Positions 1-10,998 are shown, counted from the first letter of the stretch. The stretch: 64,000 bases of DNA from Septoria linicola (GCA_024114885.1 CP099421.1:1240001-1304000); one strand, 5' to 3'. The notes: generated by a model from the letters alone, not told the origin. Numbers and translations are program-made.

Positions 1-3000
1 ATTTTCGACAACAGCGATGAGCGGATTCCCATTGGCGGAAACGCAGATGTCATACTTCGACGCACAATTGGCCAAAAGAAGGACGAATACAGTTTGAACC
101 GCAAGAACACCACCAAGCAGGAAGTACTGAGCTTGCTGGAGAGCGCGGGTTTCAGTCGCAGTAACCCCTACTACATCGTGCCGCAAGGCAGAGTCACAGC
201 CATCACCAACATGAAGGACTCGGAACGACTAAACATGCTAAAGGAAGTCGCGGGAACTGGAGTCTATGAAAGCAGGAGAGCAGAGTCGCACAAGATCTTG
301 GAAGAGACAAAGCAAAAGCGGACCAAGATCGACGACCTGCTAGAGCACATTCGTGGTAGACTGGGTGAGCTGGAAGAAGAGAAGGAAGAGTTGCGCCAGT
401 TCCAGGACAAAGACCGCGAGCGACGATGTCTGGAGTACACGATCCACCACAAAGAGCAGGAACGCCTGGAGGAGCAGATTGCGAGGATCGACGATGAGCG
501 CGATGGTGGAATGGAGCAGAATGACGAGCACCGCGACAGCTTGAAGGAGGCCGAGCAGCAAATGGAGTCAATCGAATCGCAGATCACGAGGCTTGAGCAG
601 CAAATGAAGCTTCTGTCGCAAGAGCAGGCACAATACAAGGAGGAGCGCACCGAGAATTCGCGAACCAAAGCTCAAATCGAGTCGGATGTGCAAGCGATGC
701 AGGACAACCAAGCTGCAGCGCAGCAAGCGCAAGCAGAGCGCGCAAATGAGCTACGCAAGGTGCAAAAGCAGATCAAGCAGCACGAGTCCCAGCTTGCTGA
801 CTTGCTTCCCCAATATCAAGCCAAGAAGGACGAGAATAAGGCGATCCAGCAACAGATGCACGAGGCGAACGCCACGATACAGAGCCTCTATGCTAAGCAG
901 GGTCGACAAAAACAGTTCCGGACCAAGAAAGAACGCGATGACTGGCTGAAGAAAGAGATCGCGGACGTGAACGCAAGTCTGGCAACGAGAAAGGCAATAA
1001 GCATCGAAACACAAGAGGAGATCGCTCAGCTCGAATCACAAGTGTCTCAACTGGAAGCGGATATTGCCGAGCTGCGACACCGTATCGAGAATCGTGGTGA
1101 TGAGCAGCAGAACATTGCGGCAGAAGTGCAGCAAGCAAAGGACGAAGCTGAGCGTTTGCTCGATCAGAGGAGAGAGCTGTGGCGCGAGGAAGCGAAGCTG
1201 GGGACTGTGATCGGCAATGCTCAGGAGGAATACAACAGAGCCGAAGCTCTTCTAGGAGAGATGATGGACAACAATACTTCACGTGGATTGGCCATGGTCC
1301 GTCGAATTGTGCAAGAGCAAGACATTGAGGGCGCATATGGCCCGCTTGGGGAGCTGTTCGAATGCAACCCAAAGTACAAGACAGCAGTAGAGGTCACAGC
1401 CGGAGCCTCGCTATTCCACTACGTGGTCGACACAGATGCGACGGCTGAAAAGCTCATCAAGATCCTTCAACGCGAGAAAGGTGGTCGAGTCACATTCACA
1501 CCTTTGAACAGAATCAAGGTCGGAGCAGTCGAGCTTCCAAAGGCAAGCGATGCGGTGCCTTTGCTCAGCAAGCTCAAGTACAATCAGGAGTACGAAAAGG
1601 CAATGCAGCAAGTCTTTGGCAGAACTATTGTGTGCCCAAATCTGCAGGTTGCTGCTCAGTACGCCAGGAGTCATTCTGTCAGCGCCATCACGCCAGACGG
1701 TGACCGTTCCGATAAGAAAGGCGCTCTCACTGGTGGATATTACAACACGAAGAAGTCACGAATTGACGGCATCAAGCGTCTCGTAGCTTCGAGAGATGAA
1801 TATGAACGCGTCCGCAGTCGTAGAGGTGAGATCGAAAATGATTTGGCGAAATTGGATCAAAAGATCACCAAGGCGAAGAGCGAGTATCAGAAGGTCGAAC
1901 AGAAGCGAAGCCAGCTGGAGGGCGGCTACGGGCCACTGAGAGAAGAGTTGAGGCGAAAAGAGCAGGATCTGGGAAATCGGCGTGATGAACTTGAGCGCAA
2001 GCAACGCGCCCTGGAAACTATTCAGGATCTGCTGAGAGACCTAAGCAACCAAGTGGATGGTTACCAGACTGAGTTGCAGGCCGACTTTAAGAAAGCGCTG
2101 AGCAACCAAGAGGAGCGTGACCTTGACACAGCAAACACTCAGCTACCAGATCTGAGGAAGCAGTATGCAGAGCTTGGCAGAGAGCTTGGAGAACTGGAAG
2201 CTCAGAAGCGAAGCCTGGAAGACGTGCTCAACGTGAATCTGCGGCCACGATTGGACGAGCTGCAGGACGCAGATTTGGAGGCTAATCCCGATAGCAGCGG
2301 GACAAGCAGCGTCAGACTGAAGGACCGAAGCAATGATTTGAAGCGGATCATCAAGACTCTTAACAACATCGACAAGAAGCTGAAGGAGATTGACAACTCG
2401 ATCGATACTGCGCAAGAACAGCTTCAAGCCCTCGAAGCTAGCCGTACCGAACAGCGTGCAGAAGTCGAGAAGTTCGAGCAAGCCATTCGACGTCATCAAA
2501 ACAGAATCGAAAAAGGTGCTGAGAGGCGTGGTGCCTTCCAAACTCTTCTCAACCAGGAACTGTCCACGATCCGCAATCTAGGTGTCCTACCAGAAGCAGC
2601 CTTTACAGCACAATATGCCAACCTCAGTTCTGATAATGCCACTAAGCGTCTTCACAAGGCGCAAGAAGCGCTTAAGAAATACGGCCATGTCAACAAGAAA
2701 GCCTTTGAGCAGTTTGCGCAATTCGAGCGTCAACGAGAGGACTTGGAGAAGCGTCGCCGCGACCTCGACAACAGCGACAACTCTATCAAGGAACTCATCG
2801 ATGTTCTTGATCAGCGTAAAGATGAAGCTATCGAGCGGACGTTCAAACAAGTGAGCAAGGAGTTCCACACCATCTTCGAGAAACTTGTGCCAGCAGGTGT
2901 TGGTAACCTCAAGATTCAACGACGCCATGATCGTCAAGCCAACGGAGGCGCAGACGAAGACAGCGATGATGAAAGTGGTAAGAAAGATGTGGAGAACTAC

Positions 3001-3375
3001 CAGGGCATCGGTATCGTCGTCTCATTCAACAGCAAGCACGATGAGCAGCAACGCATCCAGCAGCTTTCTGGTGGTCAAAAGTCGCTCTGTGCTCTGGCGC
3101 TGGTTTTCGCTATCCAGGCTTCGGATCCTGCGCCCTTTTACCTCTTCGATGAGATTGATGCCAATCTCGATGCACAATACCGTACTGCCGTGGCGCAGCT
3201 TCTGCAAGAGTCAAGTCAGACTGGTCAGTTCATCTGCACGACTTTCAGACCGGAAATGTTGCACGTCGCGGAGAAGTGCTATGGTGTCAGCTATCTGAAC
3301 AAGGCGAGTAGCATTGATGTTGTCAGTAAAGAGCAGGCGCTTGACTTTGTGGAGGGTCAGATAAGTGGGAAGTAG
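1..3375 (+). CDS. smc3: SMC3 cohesin ATPase subunit, 5' end missing
   Basis: Structural maintenance of chromosomes protein 3, a core cohesin subunit that holds sister chromatids together in the nucleus. The frame is open from base 1, so the gene is cut by the window edge; by comparison with the family about 90 N-terminal residues, including Walker A, lie outside. Visible order: the end of the N-terminal ATPase lobe with the KKD lysine pair (codons 26-27), which in other SMC3 proteins is the Eco1 acetylation site; the family-typical segment VPQGRVTAITN; a long coiled coil; the hinge (about codons 445-570, starting GPLGELFEC); the returning coiled coil; an acidic insert (about 980-995); the ABC signature LSGGQKSL (about 1022) and Walker B FYLFDEIDAN (about 1046). 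No intron is visible in the part shown. SMC3 is favoured over SMC1/2/4 because of the VPQGR segment and the signature region. Very sure. Confidence 0.97.
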   Translation: MFDNSDERIPIGGNADVILRRTIGQKKDEYSLNRKNTTKQEVLSLLESAGFSRSNPYYIVPQGRVTAITNMKDSERLNMLKEVAGTGVYESRRAESHKILEETKQKRTKIDDLLEHIRGRLGELEEEKEELRQFQDKDRERRCLEYTIHHKEQERLEEQIARIDDERDGGMEQNDEHRDSLKEAEQQMESIESQITRLEQQMKLLSQEQAQYKEERTENSRTKAQIESDVQAMQDNQAAAQQAQAERANELRKVQKQIKQHESQLADLLPQYQAKKDENKAIQQQMHEANATIQSLYAKQGRQKQFRTKKERDDWLKKEIADVNASLATRKAISIETQEEIAQLESQVSQLEADIAELRHRIENRGDEQQNIAAEVQQAKDEAERLLDQRRELWREEAKLGTVIGNAQEEYNRAEALLGEMMDNNTSRGLAMVRRIVQEQDIEGAYGPLGELFECNPKYKTAVEVTAGASLFHYVVDTDATAEKLIKILQREKGGRVTFTPLNRIKVGAVELPKASDAVPLLSKLKYNQEYEKAMQQVFGRTIVCPNLQVAAQYARSHSVSAITPDGDRSDKKGALTGGYYNTKKSRIDGIKRLVASRDEYERVRSRRGEIENDLAKLDQKITKAKSEYQKVEQKRSQLEGGYGPLREELRRKEQDLGNRRDELERKQRALETIQDLLRDLSNQVDGYQTELQADFKKALSNQEERDLDTANTQLPDLRKQYAELGRELGELEAQKRSLEDVLNVNLRPRLDELQDADLEANPDSSGTSSVRLKDRSNDLKRIIKTLNNIDKKLKEIDNSIDTAQEQLQALEASRTEQRAEVEKFEQAIRRHQNRIEKGAERRGAFQTLLNQELSTIRNLGVLPEAAFTAQYANLSSDNATKRLHKAQEALKKYGHVNKKAFEQFAQFERQREDLEKRRRDLDNSDNSIKELIDVLDQRKDEAIERTFKQVSKEFHTIFEKLVPAGVGNLKIQRRHDRQANGGADEDSDDESGKKDVENYQGIGIVVSFNSKHDEQQRIQQLSGGQKSLCALALVFAIQASDPAPFYLFDEIDANLDAQYRTAVAQLLQESSQTGQFICTTFRPEMLHVAEKCYGVSYLNKASSIDVVSKEQALDFVEGQISGK

Positions 3376-4328
3376 TGTCTTTTCTGTGTTTGCACGACTG
3401 TTAATGACGTCCGCGCGTGGTGAGGGAGGCGTTCGAGGCGTATGGTGCCAGCGGGTGATGAACTGCAGCGCTGAGGGAAGGAGCGTTTCTGTGCTCGATG
3501 ACGAGCCACATGTATCTCGCTTGAAGAAGATGATCATATCACAAACCTGTTCAACGTTTGAATTAGCTTCTTGAGCTTGGTTCGTGATACTCGAATGGTG
3601 CGTGTTGGGCGAAGTTGTATCAGTGCTCTCTTTGATCATGCATATGCTTGACTTCTCAGGCTGCTTGTGAAGTGTCCAGCATTTCGGCGGGCTGTTGCTT
3701 GGAAAAGAACAACCACAGCCTGATGCCTCCCGGACTTGGACTTTCGTCATAGGGTGGAAAATTGAGCATGACAGGATGATCAAGCTTACCTTGCAATCAA
3801 TTTGATAGTGTGCATTGTATTGAAGTCGTTCCCAGTCATGTCTTTTGTTGAATCTTTTGACCGCCAAGCCTCACCTTTCTCTCATTGGCTACCTGTTGCA
3901 TGACACTAGCGACTGTCCCCTCATCATCCAACTGCTCACCGCGCACGGCCTCTGTCGGCTTTGTTAGCGAAAACTCCCGACGCCCATTGTCCTTCTGACC
4001 TCGCACCAGCCAGTCAGCATTTTGAAGGGGTAATCTGAATCTCTTTTGTGCGCGTCCACCTACTCTTCGGGCTCACTTTGGCCATTTGAGAATTGGCCGG
4101 CAACGCTGCTGCTGGCTGGCTAAACACGCCATGCCATAGCTTTCCCAGAATGGAGAACATCTGGGTTTCGTGGTGAGAGGGAGCATGGGAAGAGATTTTT
4201 CTTGTCGCTGTGGTTTGTTGGTACTGATAAGAGCTGCTTTGACCACGTTCTCACTACAATCCCTATACTACTTTATTCTCACTCTGCCTATCTATACTGC
4301 TCAATTGCTTATAGGATATACTCACCCC
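3376..4328. other. Intergenic: smc3 3' flank and asparaginase promoter
   Basis: No supportable gene. Short open frames here overlap one another on both strands and lack coding character. The last 100 bases before the asparaginase ATG are pyrimidine-rich, as in many fungal promoters and 5' leaders. Confidence 0.6.
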
Positions 4329-5693
4329 ATGTCATCACAACAACTGTACAGCGCCAATATGCCGGACATGACTTCGGGAATCTACAGGCTTCTATCTTTC
4401 GTATCAGCGAATAGACGCTCTAACCTTCATGGTGCAAGAGGAACATCGACGCCCACGAATAGCGCGAATGAGCCCCATATCCTACTCGTCGTCGCAGGCG
4501 GCACAATCTGCATGCAAGATTCGGAAGACGGCCTCGTCACATCAAAGCTTTTCTTAGACGAATGCCTACGACACAATCCTACTTACGATGACGGAACTCC
4601 AATTCTATCTACCAAAGTCACGAACGAACACGGAAAGTCCATTGAAGCACCGACATTGCGACTTCCGCGAGACCGAAATGGCGAGAATGTGCGCTGTTCT
4701 GTGCTAGAATTCGACCCTCTACTGGACAGCTCAACGGCACACTCTCCAACATGGAACCAACTCGCGCAGACTATCCGCGCAAATGAGGCCAACTTTGACG
4801 CATTCGTGATCTGCCATGGAACAGACACGCTAGGCTATACATCCGCTGCCTTGTCCTTTATGCTGATGGACAACCTACAAAAGACCGTAGTCCTCACAGG
4901 AGCCCAGCGAAGCATGTTCTTCGCCGACTCCGACGGCTCAGACAATCTTCTGGGCTCAATCGTACTAGCATCTCACCTACGAATCCCCGAAGTCTGCGTA
5001 TACTTCGGCCACAAACTACTCCGCGGAACCAGAATTACCAAAATCAGCGCAAGCTCATACTCCGGCTTCGAAAGCCCCAACGCCGGTCCCCTCGCCACAG
5101 TGTCCGAAACAGGAATCGTCGTACACTGGGACAACCTCGCCCACGAACAACCACCCAATGTCGGCAAAGCAGTCCCCGACATGGACTCCGCCAAAGTCGT
5201 CGTAATCAAAGTCTGGCCCGGAATCACATCCCAAGTCGTCGAAGCCATCCTCTCCCCCAAAACAATCCAAGGCGTCGTCCTCGAAACCTTCGGCGCGGGA
5301 AATATGCCCCTAACCATAATCTCCGCCCTCGAAGCCGCCGTCAAGCGCGGCGTAGTCATCGTCAACGTCACACAATGCCTCCACGGCAGCGTGAGCGACT
5401 CCTACGAGCCTGCGCGAAAACTCGTCGAAGCGGGGATCCAGCTCGGTCATGATATGACTACCGAAGCGGCATATACAAAACTGGTGTACTTGTTATCTAC
5501 CAAAGGCGCGACGCCGGAAGACGTGGCGAAGAAGATCTCGCAGAACATTCGCGGCGAGATCACGCCTCCGAGTGAGCATATTCCAGGAGGACCGATGAGT
5601 ATTGCGCAGCTCCCGATTCGGTATGAGAAGACGATGCCGGGGCACTTCAAGGTTAGCTATGGGACGCATCAGCCTAATTTTGGGCACTTTTGA
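4329..5693 (+). CDS. L-asparaginase (type I/II Thr-dependent family)
   Basis: Hydrolyses L-asparagine to aspartate and ammonia. Both catalytic-threonine motifs are present: AGGTI (near base 4495) and HGTDTLGYTSAALSFML (near 4815), followed by VVLTGAQ and the SDGSDNLL segment. The closest recalled relatives are cytosolic AnsA/ASPG-type enzymes. The frame is open from an ATG at 4170, but those 53 codons read like a translated leader over pyrimidine-rich sequence, so the ATG at 4329 (MSSQQLYSANMPD) is preferred, giving 454 residues. If 4170 were used the protein would gain a hydrophobic N-terminus that could act as a secretion signal. No intron. Base composition changes sharply inside the gene: 4981-5340 is C-rich (132 C, 72 G on the + strand) whereas 5401-5700 is slightly G-rich (90 G, 74 C). 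Confidence 0.9.
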   Translation: MSSQQLYSANMPDMTSGIYRLLSFVSANRRSNLHGARGTSTPTNSANEPHILLVVAGGTICMQDSEDGLVTSKLFLDECLRHNPTYDDGTPILSTKVTNEHGKSIEAPTLRLPRDRNGENVRCSVLEFDPLLDSSTAHSPTWNQLAQTIRANEANFDAFVICHGTDTLGYTSAALSFMLMDNLQKTVVLTGAQRSMFFADSDGSDNLLGSIVLASHLRIPEVCVYFGHKLLRGTRITKISASSYSGFESPNAGPLATVSETGIVVHWDNLAHEQPPNVGKAVPDMDSAKVVVIKVWPGITSQVVEAILSPKTIQGVVLETFGAGNMPLTIISALEAAVKRGVVIVNVTQCLHGSVSDSYEPARKLVEAGIQLGHDMTTEAAYTKLVYLLSTKGATPEDVAKKISQNIRGEITPPSEHIPGGPMSIAQLPIRYEKTMPGHFKVSYGTHQPNFGHF

Positions 5694-6256
5694 GGACGGG
5701 ATCTTGATGTTAAACATTCGAGACGCCTAGCGACAGTGGACCAAGTGTGGCTCGAAAGGGTTTCTGCCAAGTCGTCATTAGCAGAATGCATATGGTGGAA
5801 CGCAAGCGCCATAGAGCCGCATGGGACAGCGGCGATGAGAGGCTCTTCATGTCACTCGTTGGTCATTGACGTAGTGCCCGCAGGGCACGAATGGAGCAAG
5901 GCACTAATCGCAAAATCAACATCTTCTCCGACACCACGAGGAAATCGCCAGTGTGTCGCAAGTCTCTTCCAGGGCAATTGCAGAGTTGCGCGAATGGAAC
6001 GGACTGTGTTCTCCGCTGACAGATACATCTGCGCCATTGCAATCATCACTGGATTGTATGAAGCTCTAAGTCGACAGTCACTGCTTTACAGGGATCGACA
6101 CTGGAACCACGTAGCAAGCCAGTCTAGAGCCTTCGAAGCAGAAACAATCGAATCAGAGGCAGAGACAAATCACCAACACCTACCTTGTCATGCGGCACGT
6201 AATAAAGCTTCATTCGTGACTATGTATGTGTTCTGCACAACTGCAGCAGCTAGCAG
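5694..6256. other. Convergent 3' intergenic region
   Basis: Lies between the asparaginase and polymerase eta stop codons. A 234-codon open frame on the + strand (5736-6440) runs into polymerase eta antisense sequence and has no recognisable domain, so it is not called as a gene. Confidence 0.55.
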
Positions 6257-8299
6257 CTATCCAAATGCCAATCGTCGCTGGCCTTTCTCGGGTTGGCCGA
6301 CTCCACTACTAGGTGGCCGACCACGGCCTTTGCCTTTTGCTTTTGATGATGTTGGTGCAGGCTTGGCCGTCGCAGGTCCTGGCTTCGGAGGTGGCCTGCC
6401 AGGACTCGTCTGTTGTCTTTGGAGATCTTGTGCGAAATGAAAGTCTTCGTGTTCGGCTCTCTCATCGTTCGTCGTTCGCTTCCCGCAACGCTCGCATGTG
6501 TACAGATCTGCTGAGATGTCGCCTTCTTCCGTATGTGTTGGCATCGAAGACCGTTGATTGTTGGCTTGAGCCCAAGTTGAAATATTGTTCGTAGAGCCCG
6601 CCTGCTGCGCTGAAGTGGGTGGTCCAGCTGCCTCATCGTACTCATTAACCAACTGCTCGTCCTCTACTGGGCCAGGACTGGCGTCATCTTCGTCTTCGAC
6701 ATCGCTGCCCCAACTGTTGTATTTATGGGCAAAGACGATAGGAATGCCTCCATTCTTGATGCGTCGCTTCTTTCTCGAGGGGCCCTTTTCAGCTGAATCT
6801 TCGCGGTGTAGACTGGCAGCTTGCATGGCTTTTGCTTCCTCGCCACGAACCAGAAAGCCGTTGATGCCCATATTCCCAGTCACACCGTCCTCGAACCCGC
6901 CGACTGACAATGATAGATTGGCACACGGCCATGCTCTCCCGTCGACAATGACTTGAGCAAGCAGGTTCTTCGCAAGATCAAATAGTATATCCTCCGATAT
7001 CGTCTTACCCAAAGGTATAGGTGCTTGCTTACTCCGTGTCTGCTGGCCCTGCCGATGATGTATATTGATGGTCTTCGGTCTCCGCTTGTTCTCGAGCACG
7101 CCCTCCTCGACCAAACGTCCAAATATGTCGGCCACGAAGATGCGCAGCCACTTACAGGCAACCTCAAAGCTGTTGATCGAGGGTCTGAAGGATTTGGCCG
7201 ACAGCATCGATTTGATTTGTGTGCGAGGATTGACTTCGCTATTGTCTTCGCCACGCAGGACATCATACAACCACGACCCCGTGTCGTCTCCAAGCTGCTT
7301 TTTGAGTTGTTCAATAGGCACTGGGAGAAGCTCAGCAACTGTGTCCGTGTTGAACGCTGCTACGACTTGATCGCCCAGCTTGCCACCAAGATTCCGTATC
7401 TTTGTAAACTTATATCCCGACAAAAAGTGTTGCACCGCTCGATTGCGGACCACAGTCTGCGAGTTGGGCTTCTTGTGTCCGGATCCCAACTTCGCCAACA
7501 TCTTATTCCTGCTGATGCCTGCCGACATGGTGTACTTCAACTCCCTGAAGACTGCTGCCCGAACATCCCGCACGATCTCAGAAGCAATCAATATCACAAT
7601 ATCGTCCCAGTCCGGATCATCCTCTTCTGTGTGTTTCTCGTCCAAATCCACCAGTGCATCTGCTTTCCAATCCAGTACAGTAGTAGGTGGTTTTGGCAAT
7701 GGCTCCGAAGGATCATCGTATGGAGGCGGTCCTCTCAATTCGGGGTATCTTTCCAAAAGTATGCTATGAACATGAGCTGACAAGTCCAAGAACACTTCGT
7801 CGATGCTCGCCTTCTCCACTCTCTGCTTATCAGCGGGTAATGTGTCCTTGATGCATTTCAGAATCTTCCTGCTCTCGATGCGATATGGATCCAAGCTGAC
7901 TTTCCTGATTGCAATTTCCTTGAAAGCATCATCGGCGTATTCCCACTTTGCATTGCCTTCCTTCCACGTCGCGACATGTTGGCAGATGATATCCGGACAC
8001 TTCTCTTTCGCTTCGGTGATGGTTACGTGACGATTCAGGCCATATGCTCGTGCGGGATAGTTGATGGCAATGAGGCCTTGCCATTGCTGGACGGCAAGCG
8101 GTTGGTCCTTGTCGATGTCCAGCCGCACCATCTCACATTGCGCGTAGAAGGCATCAAGGTCAATGTGTGCAATCACACGCAGCGGACAATTCGTCGCAGA
8201 GTGGGCGAGTGTGGATAGATGCTTCCATGTGAACTTGCTGCGTCGCGCTCTTCGAGTCGTGGGCGAAATGGGTGACGAGATGAAGTTTTGAGAGGACAT
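6257..8299 (-). CDS. rad30: DNA polymerase eta (Y-family translesion polymerase)
   Basis: Bypasses UV photoproducts at stalled replication forks. One uninterrupted 680-codon frame. Palm motifs: HIDLDAFYAQ (metal-binding D47) and SIDEVFLDLS (D167/E168); then thumb/HhH (NLGGKLGDQV), the little-finger region, a basic RKKRR tract and a C-terminal UBZ zinc finger of C-x2-C...H-x3-H type (residues 602-621), which in the family binds ubiquitinated PCNA. The UBZ separates it from pol iota, kappa and Rev1. The protein ends QRRLAFG; a full PCNA-binding PIP box would read Q-x-x-h-x-x-a-a, so only the first part of such a motif is present. The end of the preceding gene is convergent. Start chosen at the only ATG in front of the conserved N-terminus. 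Confidence 0.95.
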   Translation of the reverse strand: MSSQNFISSPISPTTRRARRSKFTWKHLSTLAHSATNCPLRVIAHIDLDAFYAQCEMVRLDIDKDQPLAVQQWQGLIAINYPARAYGLNRHVTITEAKEKCPDIICQHVATWKEGNAKWEYADDAFKEIAIRKVSLDPYRIESRKILKCIKDTLPADKQRVEKASIDEVFLDLSAHVHSILLERYPELRGPPPYDDPSEPLPKPPTTVLDWKADALVDLDEKHTEEDDPDWDDIVILIASEIVRDVRAAVFRELKYTMSAGISRNKMLAKLGSGHKKPNSQTVVRNRAVQHFLSGYKFTKIRNLGGKLGDQVVAAFNTDTVAELLPVPIEQLKKQLGDDTGSWLYDVLRGEDNSEVNPRTQIKSMLSAKSFRPSINSFEVACKWLRIFVADIFGRLVEEGVLENKRRPKTINIHHRQGQQTRSKQAPIPLGKTISEDILFDLAKNLLAQVIVDGRAWPCANLSLSVGGFEDGVTGNMGINGFLVRGEEAKAMQAASLHREDSAEKGPSRKKRRIKNGGIPIVFAHKYNSWGSDVEDEDDASPGPVEDEQLVNEYDEAAGPPTSAQQAGSTNNISTWAQANNQRSSMPTHTEEGDISADLYTCERCGKRTTNDERAEHEDFHFAQDLQRQQTSPGRPPPKPGPATAKPAPTSSKAKGKGRGRPPSSGVGQPEKGQRRLAFG

Positions 8300-8751
8300 C
8301 GTGACGCCCTCTGTGATAATGTGTTATTGCATGGTATGGGAAATTGCTGTGCAATGGAGTTATCAACATTGATGTCGAGTCGCAGAGTCGCGTACGGACG
8401 CGGACGCGTTAAGTGATGACGTTTCTTGGCATTATCAAAGTGAACATGTTCAGACAACCTGAGAATAGTGAAATGGTTTCATAAAATGCTTCTTGCATCC
8501 AAACCGTCTACTCGCTCGGGACTAAAGCTATCCAAAGCTAAACTATGCAGCCAGCAGAATGCCGCTGCGCTGTCACTCGATGCATGTCATGCTTTCGTTA
8601 CTTCGTAGGCTGCTGAAAGTCGCTTGTCTTGTGCCTGTCTCTATCCTTCCCCTTAGGTTGTCGCTATCATGTCGTGCTTTCCATGCTCGCTCCGCTTGAA
8701 CGCTGTCTTTTGAATATATGCAAGCTATCGCACGCTTCGACCACAAAGCTC
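8300..8751. other. Intergenic region
   Basis: Polymerase eta promoter and 3' flank of the DUF8035 gene. Nothing else supportable is seen. Confidence 0.6.
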
Positions 8752-10998
8752 TTATCGTCGGAATCTGCGCCCATCGCGGTCGATGATGTATTCTCGCTCG
8801 TAAATACGCTCATCGTAGACCGACCTCGGTGGCGGTGGGAATGGCGGTGGCGGTAGCAATGCCTTGGGCTGAGCACGCTCTCGCTCCTCTCGCTGCCATT
8901 GTATCTCCCGGATCCGCTCACGTCGCTCCTTTTTGATTTCTTCGGTGACTTGCACGAGGTGCAGCACGTCCTCCTGATATGCATGTCAGCTCGACTCAAA
9001 TGGTCTTCTCCTCGCGTGCCATCGACTTACGTATTTCAGGTACTCCATCACATAGAAGTGCTCGTCACTCTCTTCATATTCGTAGCCCATCTCCTCGATG
9101 GCTTCCTTGATTACCAAATCTCTGGTAACTTCCGTCCACATCTTGTCCCTCTTCTTATGGTGGTGATGATGCCTGTCGTCGCCGCCACCGGTACGCCGAT
9201 CCATCGTGATCTTGATTTCTTCTCTGGTGTCCCTGCTTTTCTCACGAGCGGGCGCAGGAGCGGGTGCCGGGAGTGCGGGCGGAGGAGAAGCATGAGAATG
9301 ACCATTGCCGTAGGGCGCCTCATATACACGGTCGCCTGAGATGAACTTGCCGCGTCTCTCGCCGTTGTAACGTTGCCAAGTGATTTCTTGAGCGCCACCG
9401 CCCACACCATCCATGCGCACTCGCTCTGTCCCAGGAGGCACATCTACAAGGCTCCAGTCACGAGTGGCGCCATTGTAGGCTTCGCCGGGATACGCACGCG
9501 AAGAGATCTTACGGTTGTAGTACTCTGCCTCTTCATCAAGCTCGTCCTCGTAACGCCGGCGATCACGCGATGGTGAGCGGCGTCGTGTCGCGACGCTCAT
9601 AGAACGCTTTCGGTCTACACTCACGGATCGGCGACGCTCGACCGCACGATCTTCACGTTCCCAGCTGTCTTTTTCAAAAGTGAAGTCCTCTTCATAAGCC
9701 TTGCCGTTCCGCATACCTTTTCGGCGGATCTCAATTTCAAGGTTCTCTTCCTTGACCTCTGGTGGCGGACTTGGCGCGGCTGGAGCTGGTGGTGGTGGAG
9801 GAGTTGGTGATCGAGCACGCTCCACGCCGTGATCGATGTGTCGATGATGTGTGATGACTTCTTGTATGATTGGTGGCCGGTAAATTGGTTCCAGTTGTGG
9901 CGGAGGGGGTGAAGGCTCAGGTGTAGGCTCGCGAGGGGGTTCAGGTTCGGGCTCAGGTGATGGAGTGCGCTCCTTCCTCCGCCTGATGATAATCTCTTCT
10001 TTCTCGTAATCCCGAGGTGGAGGCGGTGATGGCGTCCGCGGTCGTCGCACAACCCACTCCTCTTCCTTTCGTGCCACGAGCTGTGGGCGACTCATCGAGC
10101 GGTGGCGTGGTGGAGGAGCACTGCTCTCGCGGATGTCTATTTCTTGGAAAGTTTCACGTCCTCGGGAAGGTGGGGAGCGACGTTCTCGGAAGATGATCTC
10201 CTCTCTGTCAACCTCTCCCCTTTCGCTCCGTGGTGGTCGAGGAGCGGGTGAGTGTCGTTCGCGGATGTCGATCTCCTCCCGCTCCACTCTGGACCGAGCT
10301 GGTGGTGCCGCACTGCGTTCTCGCTCGCGAATGTCAATCTCAGTCCTCTCAACTGTCTTTTGGGGTGGTCCTGGTCTGTCGCCTCCGCCACGCCGGAAGC
10401 GAATTTCTTCGACGGGTGGGGCTTCACTGCGTGGTGGGGAGGGACGACTTTCACGCTCGTCTCGGCTTATTCTGATATCGATCTCCTCCTTTTCACCGCC
10501 TTTCTCGCGTGGTGGTGGGCGCGATCGCGTGCGCTCTCTGTAGATAATCTCCTCCTTGTCATCGACTTGGCTCTGTGGATATGGCGGGACTCGTTCACGC
10601 TCGCGCTCTCGGAACACTATCTTGGTCTCCTCTTCTGTGCGTTCTGGAGGCGGACGACTTCGTGCTGATTCAAGGCTTCGTCTCCTTCTCGACACTCTAC
10701 TATGACTGTCATCCTCACGCCGCTCTTCGCGAACGACGAGTGCTCCTGCCGTGGTTGACTTGCCATAATCTTCTCGTAAGAAGTCTGGCTGGCGGGGTCC
10801 ACGACGCTCACTCACGACTGAGTCTCGTTCTTTCACCAGGGTTTCTGGACGCTGCCGGCGCTCTTCTGGGTAGCGTTCGCGGGTAATGTCCACTTCCAAG
10901 TCGTCATAATCACGATCTCGTCGTGGTCGTCTGTAAAATTCGCTCTGGCTGTCATCATAACGGTCGGCTACCGGATACTCTCGAGGATGCCGAGACAT
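8752..10998 (-). CDS. DUF8035-type protein with Arg/Glu-rich repeats
   Basis: Two exons on the minus strand, 10998-9031 and 8973-8752, with a 57-bp intron (8974-9030; donor GTAAGT, acceptor ATATCAG); both exons are whole codons, giving 729 residues. The splice joins YLKY to EDVLHLVQV, restoring a continuous C-terminal domain that starts MWTEVTRDLVIKEAIEEMGY. From memory this matches the fungal family annotated as DUF8035; its role is unknown. The N-terminal 500 residues are low complexity and contain about ten degenerate copies of a unit around E-E-I-D/I-I-R-E-R separated by Pro/Arg spacers, then a Pro-rich stretch and an RS-like segment. Such composition suggests a disordered nuclear or RNA-associated scaffold, which is inference. 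The C-terminus ends RDGRRFRR. Confidence 0.85.

Noticed and set aside
3211..3867. 218-codon minus-strand frame over the smc3 3' end
   Set aside because: Half overlaps smc3 antisense; no domain.
5736..6440. 234-codon + strand frame
   Set aside because: Runs antisense into polymerase eta; composition not protein-like.
7025..7780. 251-codon + strand frame inside polymerase eta
   Set aside because: Shadow of the conserved polymerase frame on the other strand.
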